Source: VAZQ01 sp035293945
Lineage (GTDB): Bacteria; Pseudomonadota; Alphaproteobacteria; Rhizobiales; Xanthobacteraceae
DNA length: 64,000 nt
Direction: 5' to 3'
NCBI GenBank assembly: GCA_035293945.1
Contig: DATGLV010000019.1
Location: forward strand, 93,701 to 157,700
Shown here piece after piece: positions 1-8,326 of the stretch (position 1 is the first letter of the stretch; each line of letters begins with the position of its first letter). A program made the translations under genes and the position numbers. The notes below the pieces were generated by a model. It had not been told where the DNA came from. It did not search any database and was given only the letters and a program-made list of their open reading frames with translations.

Positions 1-1
1 C

Positions 2-313
2 CGTGGCGAGGGTGATGCGCTCGCCATCGCGAATGGAACACAATACGGTCTCGCGGGAGCGGTGTTCACGGCCGATCTGGCTCGCGGCGCGAGGTTTGCA
101 GAGCAGATGCAGGTGGGGATGGCGCACGTCAACGACCAACCGGTGATCGATCTGCCGACCTGTCCATTCGGAGGCGAGAAGAACTCCGGCATCGGCCGCT
201 TCAACGGCGAGTGGGCCATCGAAGCGTTCACGAGCGATCAATGGGCGACCACGCAGCTCACGCCGCGACAGTATCCTTGGACGGCGCGCGACGTGCACGG
301 CCCCTGGTCATGA
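2..313 (+). CDS. Aldehyde dehydrogenase, C-terminal part (cut by window edge)
   Basis: Only the last ~103 residues are in the window; the frame is open from base 2. The segment reads NGTQYGLAGAVFT, then a stretch containing AHVNDQP and CPFGGEKNSGIGR, which is the C-terminal signature of NAD(P)-dependent aldehyde dehydrogenases of the vanillin/benzaldehyde/betaine-aldehyde type. The catalytic Cys and Glu would lie upstream, outside the window. The tail (YPWTARDVHGPWS) resembles aromatic-aldehyde members, but the substrate cannot be fixed from this part. An aldo/keto reductase follows after about 50 bases in the same direction, so the two may be co-transcribed carbonyl-detoxifying enzymes. Confidence 0.85.
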   Translation, partial: RGEGDALAIANGTQYGLAGAVFTADLARGARFAEQMQVGMAHVNDQPVIDLPTCPFGGEKNSGIGRFNGEWAIEAFTSDQWATTQLTPRQYPWTARDVHGPWS

Positions 314-362
314 CCCTTCGCCGCAGGGAAACACGATACCAGCATTCGCAGCAGGAGCATCC

Positions 363-1214
363 ATGGCTGTACTGACCGCGCTGCAAACCGTCATCCTTCC
401 CAATGGTGAAATCATCCCCCGGCTGGGTCAGGGCACCTGGCATATGGCCGAGAACCCGCGCCGGCGGGCGGACGAAATCGCGGCACTGCGCCTCGGTATC
501 GAGCTCGGCATGAGCTTGATTGACACGGCAGAAATGTACGCCGACGGCGACGCCGAAGTGCTTGTCGGCGAAGCGATTAAAGGACGCCGCGAACAGGTTT
601 TCCTGGTCAGCAAGGTCCTGCCCCATCATGCGACCATGCGCGGGACCATCGAGGCTTGCGACGGCAGTCTTGTAAGGCTCGGAGTGGATGTAATCGATCT
701 CTACCTGCTGCATTGGCGCGGTCCCATTCCGCTCGAGGAAACGGTCGAGGCCTTCGGAAGGCTTAGGGACGCGGGCAAGATCGGCGGTTGGGGCGTCAGC
801 AACTTCGACCTCTCCGACATGCAAGATCTCATCGATATTCCCGGCGGCCGCCGGGTCAGCGCCAACCAGGTGCTCTACAATCTGGAATACCGGGGCATCG
901 AATACGATCTGCTGCCATGGTGCGAACGCAGCGGAGTGCCGATCATGTCCTATTCCCCGATCGAGCAGGCGCGGGTTCTGAATCACCCGGTACTCAGGTC
1001 CGTGGCTGCGCGGCATCACGCCACGCCGGCGCAAGTGGCGCTCGCTTGGGTGCTGCGGAAAGACAATATTTGCGCGATCCCGCGTGCAAGCCACCCGGCG
1101 CATGTCCGGGAGAACCGCATGGCCCTGGACATGCATCTGTCCGCGTCCGACTTCGCTGAGTTGGACTATGCGTTTCCCGCCCCCACCCAAAAGCAACCCC
1201 TCGCAACGCACTAA
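363..1214 (+). CDS. Aldo/keto reductase
   Basis: A 283-residue single-domain NADPH-dependent carbonyl reductase of the AKR superfamily, of usual length. The catalytic tetrad is visible: Asp54 and Tyr59 in IDTAEMYADG, Lys84 in VFLVSKVLP, and His117 in LYLLHW. The GWGVSNFD segment and the cofactor-binding tail (AIPRASHPAHVREN) are also present. Overall it resembles the YeaE/2,5-diketo-gluconate reductase branch. The ATG is preceded by GCAGGAGCATCC, a good ribosome-binding site. It lies just downstream of an aldehyde dehydrogenase and before a cNMP-domain flavoprotein. The substrate is unknown. Confidence 0.9.
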   Translation: MAVLTALQTVILPNGEIIPRLGQGTWHMAENPRRRADEIAALRLGIELGMSLIDTAEMYADGDAEVLVGEAIKGRREQVFLVSKVLPHHATMRGTIEACDGSLVRLGVDVIDLYLLHWRGPIPLEETVEAFGRLRDAGKIGGWGVSNFDLSDMQDLIDIPGGRRVSANQVLYNLEYRGIEYDLLPWCERSGVPIMSYSPIEQARVLNHPVLRSVAARHHATPAQVALAWVLRKDNICAIPRASHPAHVRENRMALDMHLSASDFAELDYAFPAPTQKQPLATH

Positions 1215-1258
1215 TGCCGTGCGCATTCGAGGTTCCTGAGAACTCGTGAGAATGTATA

Positions 1259-2923
1259 ATGCCGAGGGTCGATCCGCGCGATGAGAGGATGTTTCCGAAA
1301 TTCTCACAGCCGGAAATCGATCGGCTTGGTCGCTTTGGGCACCTCCGGCATTATAACAAAGACCAGCCGCTGTTTGTGACCGGAGAGATCGCGCCCGGCA
1401 TGTTTGTGCTCAAGAGAGGTCGCGTCCAGGTGACGCGGCGCGATCCGCTGGGTCATCTCGCTCCGATCGTGGAACAGACCGCGGGCGATTTCGTCGCCGA
1501 AGTGGAACAGCTTTCCGGTCGGCCAGCGCTGGTTGACGTCCACGCGGTCAAAGATGTCGAGGCCGTTCTCATTCCGGCCGAGAACCTGCGCCGCGTCATG
1601 ATCGAAGAGCCCGAGCTTGGCGACCTTATCATGCGCGCGTTGATTTTGCGCCGCACTGCCCTGATCGAAGTAGGTGCAGGAGGACCGGTGCTAATTGGGC
1701 CTGAGGATGCCCCCGATGTTGTGCGGCTGCAAGGCTTTCTTACCCGTAATGCCTATCCTTGTCAGGTGCTCGATCCCGCGAGGAATCGCGATGCCGCCGA
1801 TCTGGTCGACAGATACGCACCTGATTCGAATGACCTTCCATTGGCAGTGTGTCCCAAAGGCACAATTCTGAAGAATCCGAGTGAGCCAGAACTGGCACGT
1901 GCACTTGAAATGGTCCGGAAGGACGTTGGGGACCGGACGTACGACGTCGCCGTCGTGGGCGCCGGTCCGGCCGGTCTTGCCACCGCCGTCTATGGGGCCT
2001 CGGAAGGGCTTTCGATCGTGGTGCTCGACGCACATGCGTTTGGCGGCCAGGCCGGCGCGAGTGCGCGCATCGAGAACTACCTCGGATTCCCGATCGGCAT
2101 ATCCGGTCGCGACCTCACCGGACGAGCCTATGTGCAGGCGCAGAAGTTCGGCGCCGAAATGGCGATCCCTTCCGACATCTCACGCCTGAACTGCCGGCAA
2201 AACGCACTCATGCTGGAAATGGCGGACGGAGGTTGCATCAGGGCTTCAGCCGTGGTGATTGCTTCCGGTGCACGTTACCGGCGGCTTGATGTCGCTAATC
2301 TGCGCGAGTTCGAAGGACGAGGTGTGTGGTATTGGGCGTCGCCGGTCGAGGCGCGGCTGTGCCGGCGCGAAGAAATCGTCCTTGTCGGAGGCGGCAATTC
2401 CGCGGGCCAGGCCGCTGTGTTCTTGCGGGATTACGCATCCAAGATCTGGCTGTTGGTCCGGGGGCCAAGCCTTTCCGAAAGCATGTCGCAGTATCTCGTC
2501 GATCGGATCTCCGCGACCAGCAACATTGAGGTGCTGACGAATACGGAGGTCGTCGCGCTCTCCGGCTCACCGCACGGACAGCTCGAGCGCATCCGGTGGC
2601 GCAATCGGCTTTCAAACGAGGAAACTGAAAGGTCGATTCGACATCTATTTCTTTTCATCGGTGCTGAGCCGGCGACTGGGTGGCTGCAGGGGTGTGTTTC
2701 TCTTGACTCCAAAGGCTTCGTGCAAACAGGTGCGAGCGCGCGACACAACGGAGCAGCCCCGCTGTCGCTGCAATCCAGCTTGCCGGGCGTTTTCGCCGTC
2801 GGGGACGTGCGCTCCGGTTCCGTCAAACGCGTCGGCGCTGCAATTGGCGAAGGGGCCGGAGTAGTGGCCCAACTGCATACCTATCTCGCCAGCACACCGA
2901 GGTCCTCCGCCGTTCACGCCTGA
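1259..2923 (+). CDS. Cyclic-nucleotide-binding domain fused to thioredoxin-reductase-like FAD protein
   Basis: A 554-residue fusion. Residues ~15-140 form a cNMP-binding (CRP-type) beta-barrel: FVTGEIAPGMFVLKRGRVQV, then the AGDFVAEVEQLSGRPA turn. Residues ~225-545 are a class II thioredoxin-reductase-like flavoprotein: FAD motif VVGAGPAGLA near 230, NAD(P) motif VGGGNSAGQA near 375, and the C-terminal FAD motif GVFAVGDVR. The redox-active CxxC normally between the two dinucleotide folds is absent: the place reads GVWYWASPVEARLC. It is therefore probably not a thioredoxin reductase but a related oxidoreductase whose electron acceptor is unknown. A second Met (position 11) could also be the start. 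Confidence 0.85.
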   Translation: MPRVDPRDERMFPKFSQPEIDRLGRFGHLRHYNKDQPLFVTGEIAPGMFVLKRGRVQVTRRDPLGHLAPIVEQTAGDFVAEVEQLSGRPALVDVHAVKDVEAVLIPAENLRRVMIEEPELGDLIMRALILRRTALIEVGAGGPVLIGPEDAPDVVRLQGFLTRNAYPCQVLDPARNRDAADLVDRYAPDSNDLPLAVCPKGTILKNPSEPELARALEMVRKDVGDRTYDVAVVGAGPAGLATAVYGASEGLSIVVLDAHAFGGQAGASARIENYLGFPIGISGRDLTGRAYVQAQKFGAEMAIPSDISRLNCRQNALMLEMADGGCIRASAVVIASGARYRRLDVANLREFEGRGVWYWASPVEARLCRREEIVLVGGGNSAGQAAVFLRDYASKIWLLVRGPSLSESMSQYLVDRISATSNIEVLTNTEVVALSGSPHGQLERIRWRNRLSNEETERSIRHLFLFIGAEPATGWLQGCVSLDSKGFVQTGASARHNGAAPLSLQSSLPGVFAVGDVRSGSVKRVGAAIGEGAGVVAQLHTYLASTPRSSAVHA

Positions 2924-3122
2924 TCAGTGGCTGACTTAGCCCCGGTACCAGCCGCCTCCACTGTCCGTCCGCGCATCGCTCACAAATTTTGAATTGTGCC
3001 GAAGCGTGGCTGCTCGGCCCAGCATGGCCGCAATGCACTCTATGCGCCGTGAAATTGTCGGCGCGCGCCTCCACTCTGGAGAACTGGAGGGCTCCCGCCG
3101 CTTGGAATGGTGCGTTGCGGGA

Positions 3123-4153
3123 CTAAGCGGCACGGCTTGTCAGCGTGTGGTATATTTTCATGTAGTCGTTGGCCATCCGTCTCGCTGTGAAGCGTTTCTC
3201 GAACACCTCGCGGACCTTTCGCCGGTCGATCTCGCCCAATCGGCGCACGGCGTCGATGGCCGCCTCCTCGTGGTCGACGATGAACCCGGTTTCGCCCTCG
3301 TCAATGACTTCAGGCACTGAGCCCCGGCGGAACGCAATGACCGGCGTGCCGCACGCCATCGCCTCAATCATCACCGGTCCGAATGGCTCGGGCCAGTCAA
3401 TCGGGAACAGCAACGCGTCGGCCTGGGCGAGAAACTGCTCCTTCGTTTGATCGTTGACTTCGCCAACAAGAGTGACCTGCCCGCCGTCAATCATCGGCTC
3501 CAGCCGCTCCTTGAAATATCTGCGCTCGCCGCGCGGTAGTTTCGCGGCAATCCGGAGCGGCATGTTGGCCGCCCGTGCAATGCGGATCGCGGCCTCAGGC
3601 CCCTTGTCGGCGGTCAGGCGACCGAGAAACGCGAAATAGCTCCCTCGTGAGAATGACGGTCGCAGAGACTGCTCTGGCAAACCGTGCGGGATTGTGCGGA
3701 GCCAGCGCGCCTGCGGGAGTGGCAGGCGCTGGTTGTCCGAGATCGATACGAAGGGCGCGTCCGGAAAGCGCCCGACGATCTCCGGCAGTCCGGGCAAATC
3801 GAGACGACCGTGCAACGTAGTCACGAACGGCACACCCCGAGCGCTCAGCAGTGGAAGATGGAGCCAGTCAAGATGGCAGTGAATGAGGTCTAATTCCGGT
3901 GTGCGTTCCAACAGCTCGCTCACCAGCTCCGTCAGTGCGACCATCGGATCGGTTCGCGTTTGTCCCAGCCGCACCGCTCTCGGACAGACCGGAACCAAGC
4001 GCGCCCGTGTCTGCGAATCGCCGCTTGCAAACAGCGTCACATCATGACCGACACGACCAGTTCTTCGATCAGCCACGCGATGACACGCTCAGTTCCGCCG
4101 TAAAGCTTGGGCGGCACGCTTTCGGCGAAGGGCGCGATCTGGGCAATGCGAAT
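3123..4153 (-). pseudogene. Family 4 glycosyltransferase, frameshifted and without a normal start
   Basis: The 3' ~310 codons encode a GT-B fold glycosyltransferase: FLGRLTADKGPEAAIRIA and the nucleotide-sugar motif EPFGPVMIEAMACGTPVIAF with the EX7E glutamates, ending FEKRFTARRMANDY. The N-terminal part lies in another frame further upstream (RIAQIAPFAESVPPKLYGG, then TERVIAWLIEEL), so one base is missing near 4050-4058 before GHDVTLFASGD. The codon where family members start (ATG-Arg-Ile-Ala) reads ATT at 4153-4151, and a TGA lies further upstream in that frame. With one base restored, the length would be ~344 residues, normal for the family. An FNR/FixK-type box lies ~180 bases upstream. 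It is either decayed or affected by a sequence error. Confidence 0.8.
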
Positions 4154-4334
4154 TACAGGAGCGGGCAGAGCATCTCTCCAGGCGACAATCCCCCGCGTCC
4201 TTCAGAACAGCAATGCTGTACTAAAGTTCCGATCAATCAGCACCCGGACTCTACAACTCCAACAACGAGTGGGTGCTGACATCCAGCACCGCATAAGCGC
4301 GCCCGATCGGGGGCCACAGCCACGACACCACGTC

Positions 4335-4348
4335 TTGACAGTCGTCAA
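4335..4348. promoter_or_regulatory. FNR/FixK-type palindrome TTGACAGTCGTCAA
   Basis: A perfect TTGAC-N4-GTCAA inverted repeat in the ~400-base gap between the small gene ending at 4553 and the glycosyltransferase remnant, about 180 bases upstream of the remnant. The same type of motif occurs six more times in this island. It matches the TTGA-N6-TCAA operator class of FNR/FixK proteins. Confidence 0.6.
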
Positions 4349-4552
4349 TGCCCGGGCTCCGCGCCTCGTAAGACGAGGTCATTGCCAGCATATCTTCGGC
4401 TTGATCGGCGACTCGCTCGACCGCGTGCCGACGCTGTGCGCCGTAGCACGGTCGAATGGATCGGTGTCAGGCACGAAGAAGGCGCGGCGCTGGCAGCGGC
4501 CGGCGCGGGCGCGTCAGGGCGCCTTCATATTGAAGCGAGCGTAGCCGGTGCA

Positions 4553-4867
4553 TCACGCGATCCGCTCCAGGATCGTCGACTTGCCGGAAAATGTCAGATG
4601 GGGGAGGGCCGCGCGCTTGACGAACTGGTAAGACATGTCGCACGCGCTGTCCGGTGCCGCATAGGGAAAGATGAATGCTAGATCGTCCCCCTCGAACTGC
4701 TCGAAGAACCGCTGCCAGCCAATCGTCACCATGCCGGGCGACGGCGGGCGGAAGTCGAACAGGAGGGGCCAGGGATGATCGTCGCCCTCAATGGTCGACG
4801 GGCTCGCCCCCCGGTCGAACGCCCAGGAGACGATCGTAAGATGGTCGATAGTGACACAGAATAGCAT
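4553..4867 (-). CDS. Hypothetical protein, 104 aa
   Basis: An open frame between the thioredoxin gene and the glycosyltransferase, same strand as both, 108 bases downstream of the thioredoxin stop. The protein is acidic and aromatic-rich (ending FVKRAALPHLTFSGKSTILERIA). It has no clear signal peptide or membrane span and no motif I recognise. The co-directional placement between two genes with FNR/FixK boxes suggests it belongs to the same unit. Function unknown; the coding call rests on frame length and context only. Confidence 0.5.
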   Translation of the reverse strand: MLFCVTIDHLTIVSWAFDRGASPSTIEGDDHPWPLLFDFRPPSPGMVTIGWQRFFEQFEGDDLAFIFPYAAPDSACDMSYQFVKRAALPHLTFSGKSTILERIA

Positions 4868-4975
4868 CGCAGTGGCCTCGTCGGCTTTGCAATCTGCGTC
4901 TGGAACTCTTCACCGCCTTCTCGGCGCGATCGAGGTTTCGTGCTGCTGCAGTTCGGCCCGCGCCGGCAAGATTGA

Positions 4976-5434
4976 TTAGGACAATTGAAACGCGTCTCGA
5001 GGGGCGTACTGCCGCAACCATGCGCGCAGTGTCTGCGGATCGACCGCGCCGGGGCGCCGATCGAGGACGGCGCCTTTTCGCAGCACCATCAGGGTCGGGA
5101 CGGCGTGGATGCCGTAGCGTGCGGCGAGTTCCGGCTCCCGCTCGGTGTCGACCTTGAGGAACCGCATGTTCGGCTCCATCTCGGCGGCGACGCGCTCGTA
5201 GACGGGGCCCATTGCCTTGCACGGGCCGCACCATTGCGCCCAGAAGTCGACTGCTACCGGAATGTCGTCGTTTCGCACGTGGGCGTCGAAGCTCTTGCCC
5301 CAGACCGGGATCGCAACGCCGGTGAACAGGGGCTGGTGGCAGCGCTGCATTTCGCTTGGCGCGCATCCCGGTCGAGGGAAAGGCGGTTGATGCTGTCGCA
5401 ATGCGGACAAAACGATATCCCCTTTCTCCATCAT
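4976..5434 (-). CDS. Thioredoxin 2 (TrxC-like) with zinc-ribbon part shifted out of frame
   Basis: The C-terminal ~110 residues are a complete thioredoxin fold: VDFWAQWCGPCKAMGP active site, FLKVDTEREPELAARYGI, and cis-Pro in VPTLMVLRKG. TrxC proteins carry an N-terminal zinc ribbon with two CxxC pairs. Here the frame starting at ATG 5434 reads MMEKGDIVLSALRQH. The +1 frame over the same bases (about 5409 to 5347) reads CPHCDSINRLSLDRDARQAKC, and the main frame then resumes at CHQPLFTG. Two compensating indels, an extra A/T in the run 5409-5412 and a missing base near 5342, explain this. The frame stays open, so a thioredoxin is still made, but without the zinc ribbon. The ATG 5434 start is chosen because the longer frame begins on a TTG inside the palindrome at 5532. 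Confidence 0.8.
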   Translation of the reverse strand: MMEKGDIVLSALRQHQPPFPRPGCAPSEMQRCHQPLFTGVAIPVWGKSFDAHVRNDDIPVAVDFWAQWCGPCKAMGPVYERVAAEMEPNMRFLKVDTEREPELAARYGIHAVPTLMVLRKGAVLDRRPGAVDPQTLRAWLRQYAPRDAFQLS

Positions 5435-5531
5435 GATGGTTTCCTGTCCGGTCAAGCGGCTCGGCGCTGCCGCGGGGTACCGCTCACGCCGCTGAACTTC
5501 TACATCATTACCCAGCGAAAGCGCCCCTGCG

Positions 5532-5545
5532 TTGACAAGCGTCAA
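5532..5545. promoter_or_regulatory. FNR/FixK-type palindrome TTGACAAGCGTCAA
   Basis: A perfect TTGAC-N4-GTCAA inverted repeat about 100 bases upstream of the thioredoxin start. It shares the divergent intergenic region with a second box that faces the OYE gene. Confidence 0.65.
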
Positions 5546-5598
5546 CTCCCCACCCTGCTCTCGATCCCTCGGTCGTCACGAGGCGCAGCATGCAATGA

Positions 5599-5612
5599 TT
5601 GACGACCGTCAA
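5599..5612. promoter_or_regulatory. FNR/FixK-type palindrome TTGACGACCGTCAA
   Basis: A perfect TTGAC-N4-GTCAA inverted repeat centred about 67 bases upstream of the OYE start codon. This fits a class II FNR-type activation site (near -41) with a leader of about 25 bases. Confidence 0.7.
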
Positions 5613-5672
5613 GGCGCCGCGCCACGACACCTCGTAGGAACCGCACGACCCTAACCGGACAGGGCTGCAACC

Positions 5673-6872
5673 ATGACATCGGTCGATGAAGCCGTACGGC
5701 CGCAGCAGGTCGCCGCCAATCTGCTCTTTCAGCCGTACAAACTCGGGACGCTCACCATCCCGCATCGGATCGTCATGGCGCCGTTGACGCGCTCGCGCGC
5801 GCGTCAGCCCGGCAACGTGCCGACCACGCTCAACGCCTGCTACTACGCGCAGCGGGCCTCGGCAGCGCTCATCATCAGCGAGGCGACCCAGGTCTCGATG
5901 CAAGGGCAGGGCTATGCCTGGACGCCCGGCATCCACAGTCGCGAGCAGGTGGAGGGCTGGCGGCTGGTGACGGAGGCGGTGCACGAGGCGCACGGCCACA
6001 TCTTCCTGCAGCTCTGGCACGTCGGGCGCATTTCGCATCCTTCGCTGCAGCCGGACAAAATGCTGCCCGTGGCGCCCTCGGCCGTCACCCCAGCCGGCAA
6101 CGCGTTCATCGAGAACGAGAAGGGCGAGGGCCAGCTCGTGCCGTTCGTGCGGCCGCGCGCCCTGCAGACCGAGGAGATGCCGTACCTGGTCCAGCAGTAC
6201 GTGCGCGCCGCGCGCAACGCCGTGGCGGCGGATTTCGACGGCGTGGAGTTGCACGGCGCGAACGGCTACCTGATCGACCAGTTCATCAATTCGAGCACCA
6301 ACCATCGCGCCGACGGCTATGGCGGCCAGGTCGAGCATCGGGCGCGACTGTTGATGGAAGTGGTCGAGGCCCTGACCGAGATCTGGGGGCCTGACCGGGT
6401 CGGCGTGAGACTGTCGCCGCTCGGCAAGCTCAACGACCTCGGCGACGATGACCCAGAGACAACGTTCGGAACCATCGCGCGTGTGCTCAGTGATTATCGC
6501 GTAGCCTATCTGCACATCGTCAACCCCGCCCTGGCCGCCCTTGAAAAGAGCGAGCCGCCGGACGCCCAATCCGAACGAATGATCAACCTCATCCGCGCGA
6601 ACTACCGCGGCACGCTGATCGTCGCCGGCGGCTTTGATCAAAACACCGCCGAGGCCTGGCTCGAGCGAGGCAAGGCCGATCTGATCGCCTTTGGCCGCAA
6701 ATTCATCGCTAATCCGGATCTTCCTGAGAGGCTCCGCCGTGGCGAGCCGCTCAATGTCGCTGATCCGGCGACCTACTACGGCGGGGGACCCAAAGGCTAC
6801 ACCGACTATCCGTCACTCGCGCAGGAGCACGGCGCGGAGCCGAAAGCCTGCGTGGACGAGCGGTGGCGGTGA
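5673..6872 (+). CDS. nemA: Old Yellow Enzyme-type alkene reductase (NemA-like)
   Basis: A 399-residue FMN-dependent ene-reductase that reduces activated C=C bonds, nitro compounds or maleimides with NAD(P)H. Visible family features are the N-terminal FMN-binding strand (LFQPYKLGTLTIPHRIVMAP followed by LTRSRA), FLQLWHVGRISH, the substrate-binding His/Asn pair in GVELHGANGYLIDQF, STNHRADGYGG, and the C-terminal phosphate-binding ADLIAFGRKFIANPDLP. It is ~30 residues longer than E. coli NemA because of N- and C-terminal extensions. It diverges from the thioredoxin gene, and both face FNR/FixK-type boxes. The symbol is by similarity; the physiological substrate is unknown. Confidence 0.9.
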   Translation: MTSVDEAVRPQQVAANLLFQPYKLGTLTIPHRIVMAPLTRSRARQPGNVPTTLNACYYAQRASAALIISEATQVSMQGQGYAWTPGIHSREQVEGWRLVTEAVHEAHGHIFLQLWHVGRISHPSLQPDKMLPVAPSAVTPAGNAFIENEKGEGQLVPFVRPRALQTEEMPYLVQQYVRAARNAVAADFDGVELHGANGYLIDQFINSSTNHRADGYGGQVEHRARLLMEVVEALTEIWGPDRVGVRLSPLGKLNDLGDDDPETTFGTIARVLSDYRVAYLHIVNPALAALEKSEPPDAQSERMINLIRANYRGTLIVAGGFDQNTAEAWLERGKADLIAFGRKFIANPDLPERLRRGEPLNVADPATYYGGGPKGYTDYPSLAQEHGAEPKACVDERWR

Positions 6873-6943
6873 TACGCAGGCTTTGCTTCTATCGTGGTCT
6901 AGTCGCAGCGACGCACGTGGCGATCGAGCGTCTCCTGCCTGAA

Positions 6944-6957
6944 TTGACGACCGTCAT
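6944..6957. promoter_or_regulatory. FNR/FixK-type palindrome TTGACGACCGTCAT
   Basis: TTGAC-N4-GTCA with one mismatch in the last base, 36 bases upstream of the TMEM175-like start. The first 13 bases are identical to those of the box upstream of the OYE gene. Confidence 0.6.
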
Positions 6958-6992
6958 GGCAGTCAAACGGATTCGTCCGGCGTGTACACTCA

Positions 6993-7748
6993 ATGAGCGC
7001 CACCAAGCAGGAAATCCTCCGGGCCGCTAAGCCCCAAAAGGACTCGCCTTGGCCACACGTCCGGCTGTCAGAAACCGATCGGCTGGAGACATTCAGCGAC
7101 AGCGTGCTCTCGATTACCATCACGTTACTGGTGGCGGAAATCGTACGGCCGGAATATGCCTCGGGCCAGCTGTTGGAGAAGCTCACCGTCCAATGGGCCA
7201 GCTATATCGCGTTCCTTGCGTCATTTTTCTACGCCGGCGTTATCTGGCTCAATCATCGCGCGGTGTTCGCAAGGGTGCGCTACTGCGACCGAAGTCTTCA
7301 CCTGGCTAACCTTTTTCTTCTCCTGACGTCGGCACTGATTCCTTTTCCGACCGCGGTGCTGTCCGCAGCCGTTCAGAGCGGCAACGAATTCGATGCTAGG
7401 GTGGCGGTGACCCTCTATGCAGGCATTGCAGGCTCGATGTGCCTGGCATGGCTCATCGTGTTTCACGTTCTGAGCATACATTCATATCTTTTGGAGGATG
7501 ATATAGACCCAGCCTTTTTCCCAAAGGAACGCTTCCGCGCCGCGCTCGGAGTTGTCTTGTACGCCATAGCGGGCGTGGCCGGCTGGCTATGGACACCGCA
7601 ACTAGCCATGCTGATCTTTCTGGCATTGCCGGTTTTCTACGGCATCACCAGCGAGGGTTTGACGGAAACACGGCTCCGCTTGCAGTTCGGAAAGGCCCAT
7701 CGCAATGCTCTTGCGAAAGCTGATCACGATAGGTTGCGCGCCGAATAG
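6993..7748 (+). CDS. TMEM175/DUF1211-family membrane protein (putative K+ channel)
   Basis: A 251-residue integral membrane protein. The first transmembrane helix carries the family signature RLETFSDSVLSITITLLVAE (the FSD motif that lines the pore in TMEM175). About five more hydrophobic segments follow (WASYIAFLASFFYAGVIWLN; LANLFLLLTSALIPF; an Ala/Gly-rich helix; LGVVLYAIAGVAGWLW; MLIFLALPVFYGI), giving the usual six-helix bacterial repeat. Bacterial members form tetrameric potassium-selective channels; that role here is by family only. A FNR/FixK-type box lies immediately upstream, which suggests low-oxygen or redox control. Confidence 0.85.
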   Translation: MSATKQEILRAAKPQKDSPWPHVRLSETDRLETFSDSVLSITITLLVAEIVRPEYASGQLLEKLTVQWASYIAFLASFFYAGVIWLNHRAVFARVRYCDRSLHLANLFLLLTSALIPFPTAVLSAAVQSGNEFDARVAVTLYAGIAGSMCLAWLIVFHVLSIHSYLLEDDIDPAFFPKERFRAALGVVLYAIAGVAGWLWTPQLAMLIFLALPVFYGITSEGLTETRLRLQFGKAHRNALAKADHDRLRAE

Positions 7749-7823
7749 CGTCCTCATCGCATCGCGCCGACCGCCGCAATTGTGCTCGCGGTGGCGGGAG
7801 GCTCTAAAACTCTTTCGAGAATA

Positions 7824-7837
7824 TTGACCGTCGTCAG
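7824..7837. promoter_or_regulatory. FNR/FixK-type palindrome TTGACCGTCGTCAG
   Basis: TTGAC-N4-GTCA with a mismatched last base, ~60 bases upstream of the PRC-barrel start at 7895. Confidence 0.55.
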
Positions 7838-7894
7838 GGTACCGCCCCCGCTGCTGACTAGGTTGACGCGGTAACCCAAGTCATGGAGGCTACC

Positions 7895-8326
7895 GTGAAG
7901 TTCCATCGCAATCAGACAACACGAATGCGAGGCATTCTTTGCGCGACCGGCGTCGTGCTGGCGCTCGCATTACCGCCAGGAACGGCCGCTCTGTCGCCGG
8001 CCCTGGCACAGGCCGTGCAACTCGTCAAAGTCGACGTTGCTGTGGTCGACAAGGGCCTGCGGGCTAGCAAGCTGATCGGGCGGTCGGTCGTCAACGACAA
8101 GAACGAGAAGGTCGGATCGCTCGACGACATCATCGTCGGATCGGATCACTCGCTGTATGCGGTGCTGCAGGTCGGCGGATTTCTCGGTATCGGCAAGAAG
8201 CTGGTGGCCGTTCCATACGACAGCCTTCACGTCGACGAGAAGGACGGCAAAGTGGCGAAGGTCGAATTGCCGGGAGCGAGCAGCGATCAGCTCAAGCAGC
8301 TCGCCGAGTTCAATTACCGCACCTGA
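7895..8326 (+). CDS. Secreted PRC-barrel domain protein
   Basis: About 143 residues. The N-terminus is a Sec signal peptide (MRGILCATGVVLALALPPG, then an Ala-rich cleavage region ending ALAQA). One PRC-barrel domain follows (LIGRSVVNDKNEKVGSLDDI, LYAVLQVGGFLGIGKKLVAV). PRC-barrels are small beta-barrels found in the photosynthetic reaction-centre H subunit and in RimM; periplasmic versions are common in rhizobia and their role is unknown. I place the start at GTG 7895 because GGAGG at 7885-7889 is correctly spaced from it; the in-frame ATG at 7883 overlaps that site. It sits downstream of a FNR/FixK-type box. Confidence 0.8.
   Translation: MKFHRNQTTRMRGILCATGVVLALALPPGTAALSPALAQAVQLVKVDVAVVDKGLRASKLIGRSVVNDKNEKVGSLDDIIVGSDHSLYAVLQVGGFLGIGKKLVAVPYDSLHVDEKDGKVAKVELPGASSDQLKQLAEFNYRT

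Noticed and set aside
258..1307. Long minus-strand frame over the aldo/keto reductase
   Set aside because: The plus strand has an intact enzyme with all catalytic residues; the minus frame is a high-GC mirror without motifs.
4107..4681. Plus-strand frames after the box at 4335
   Set aside because: No motif, Arg-rich, and they overlap the better minus-strand gene at 4553; not called.
5508..6641. 377-codon minus frame across the OYE gene
   Set aside because: Antisense of a well-conserved protein; His/Arg/Asp-rich composition is typical of mirror frames.
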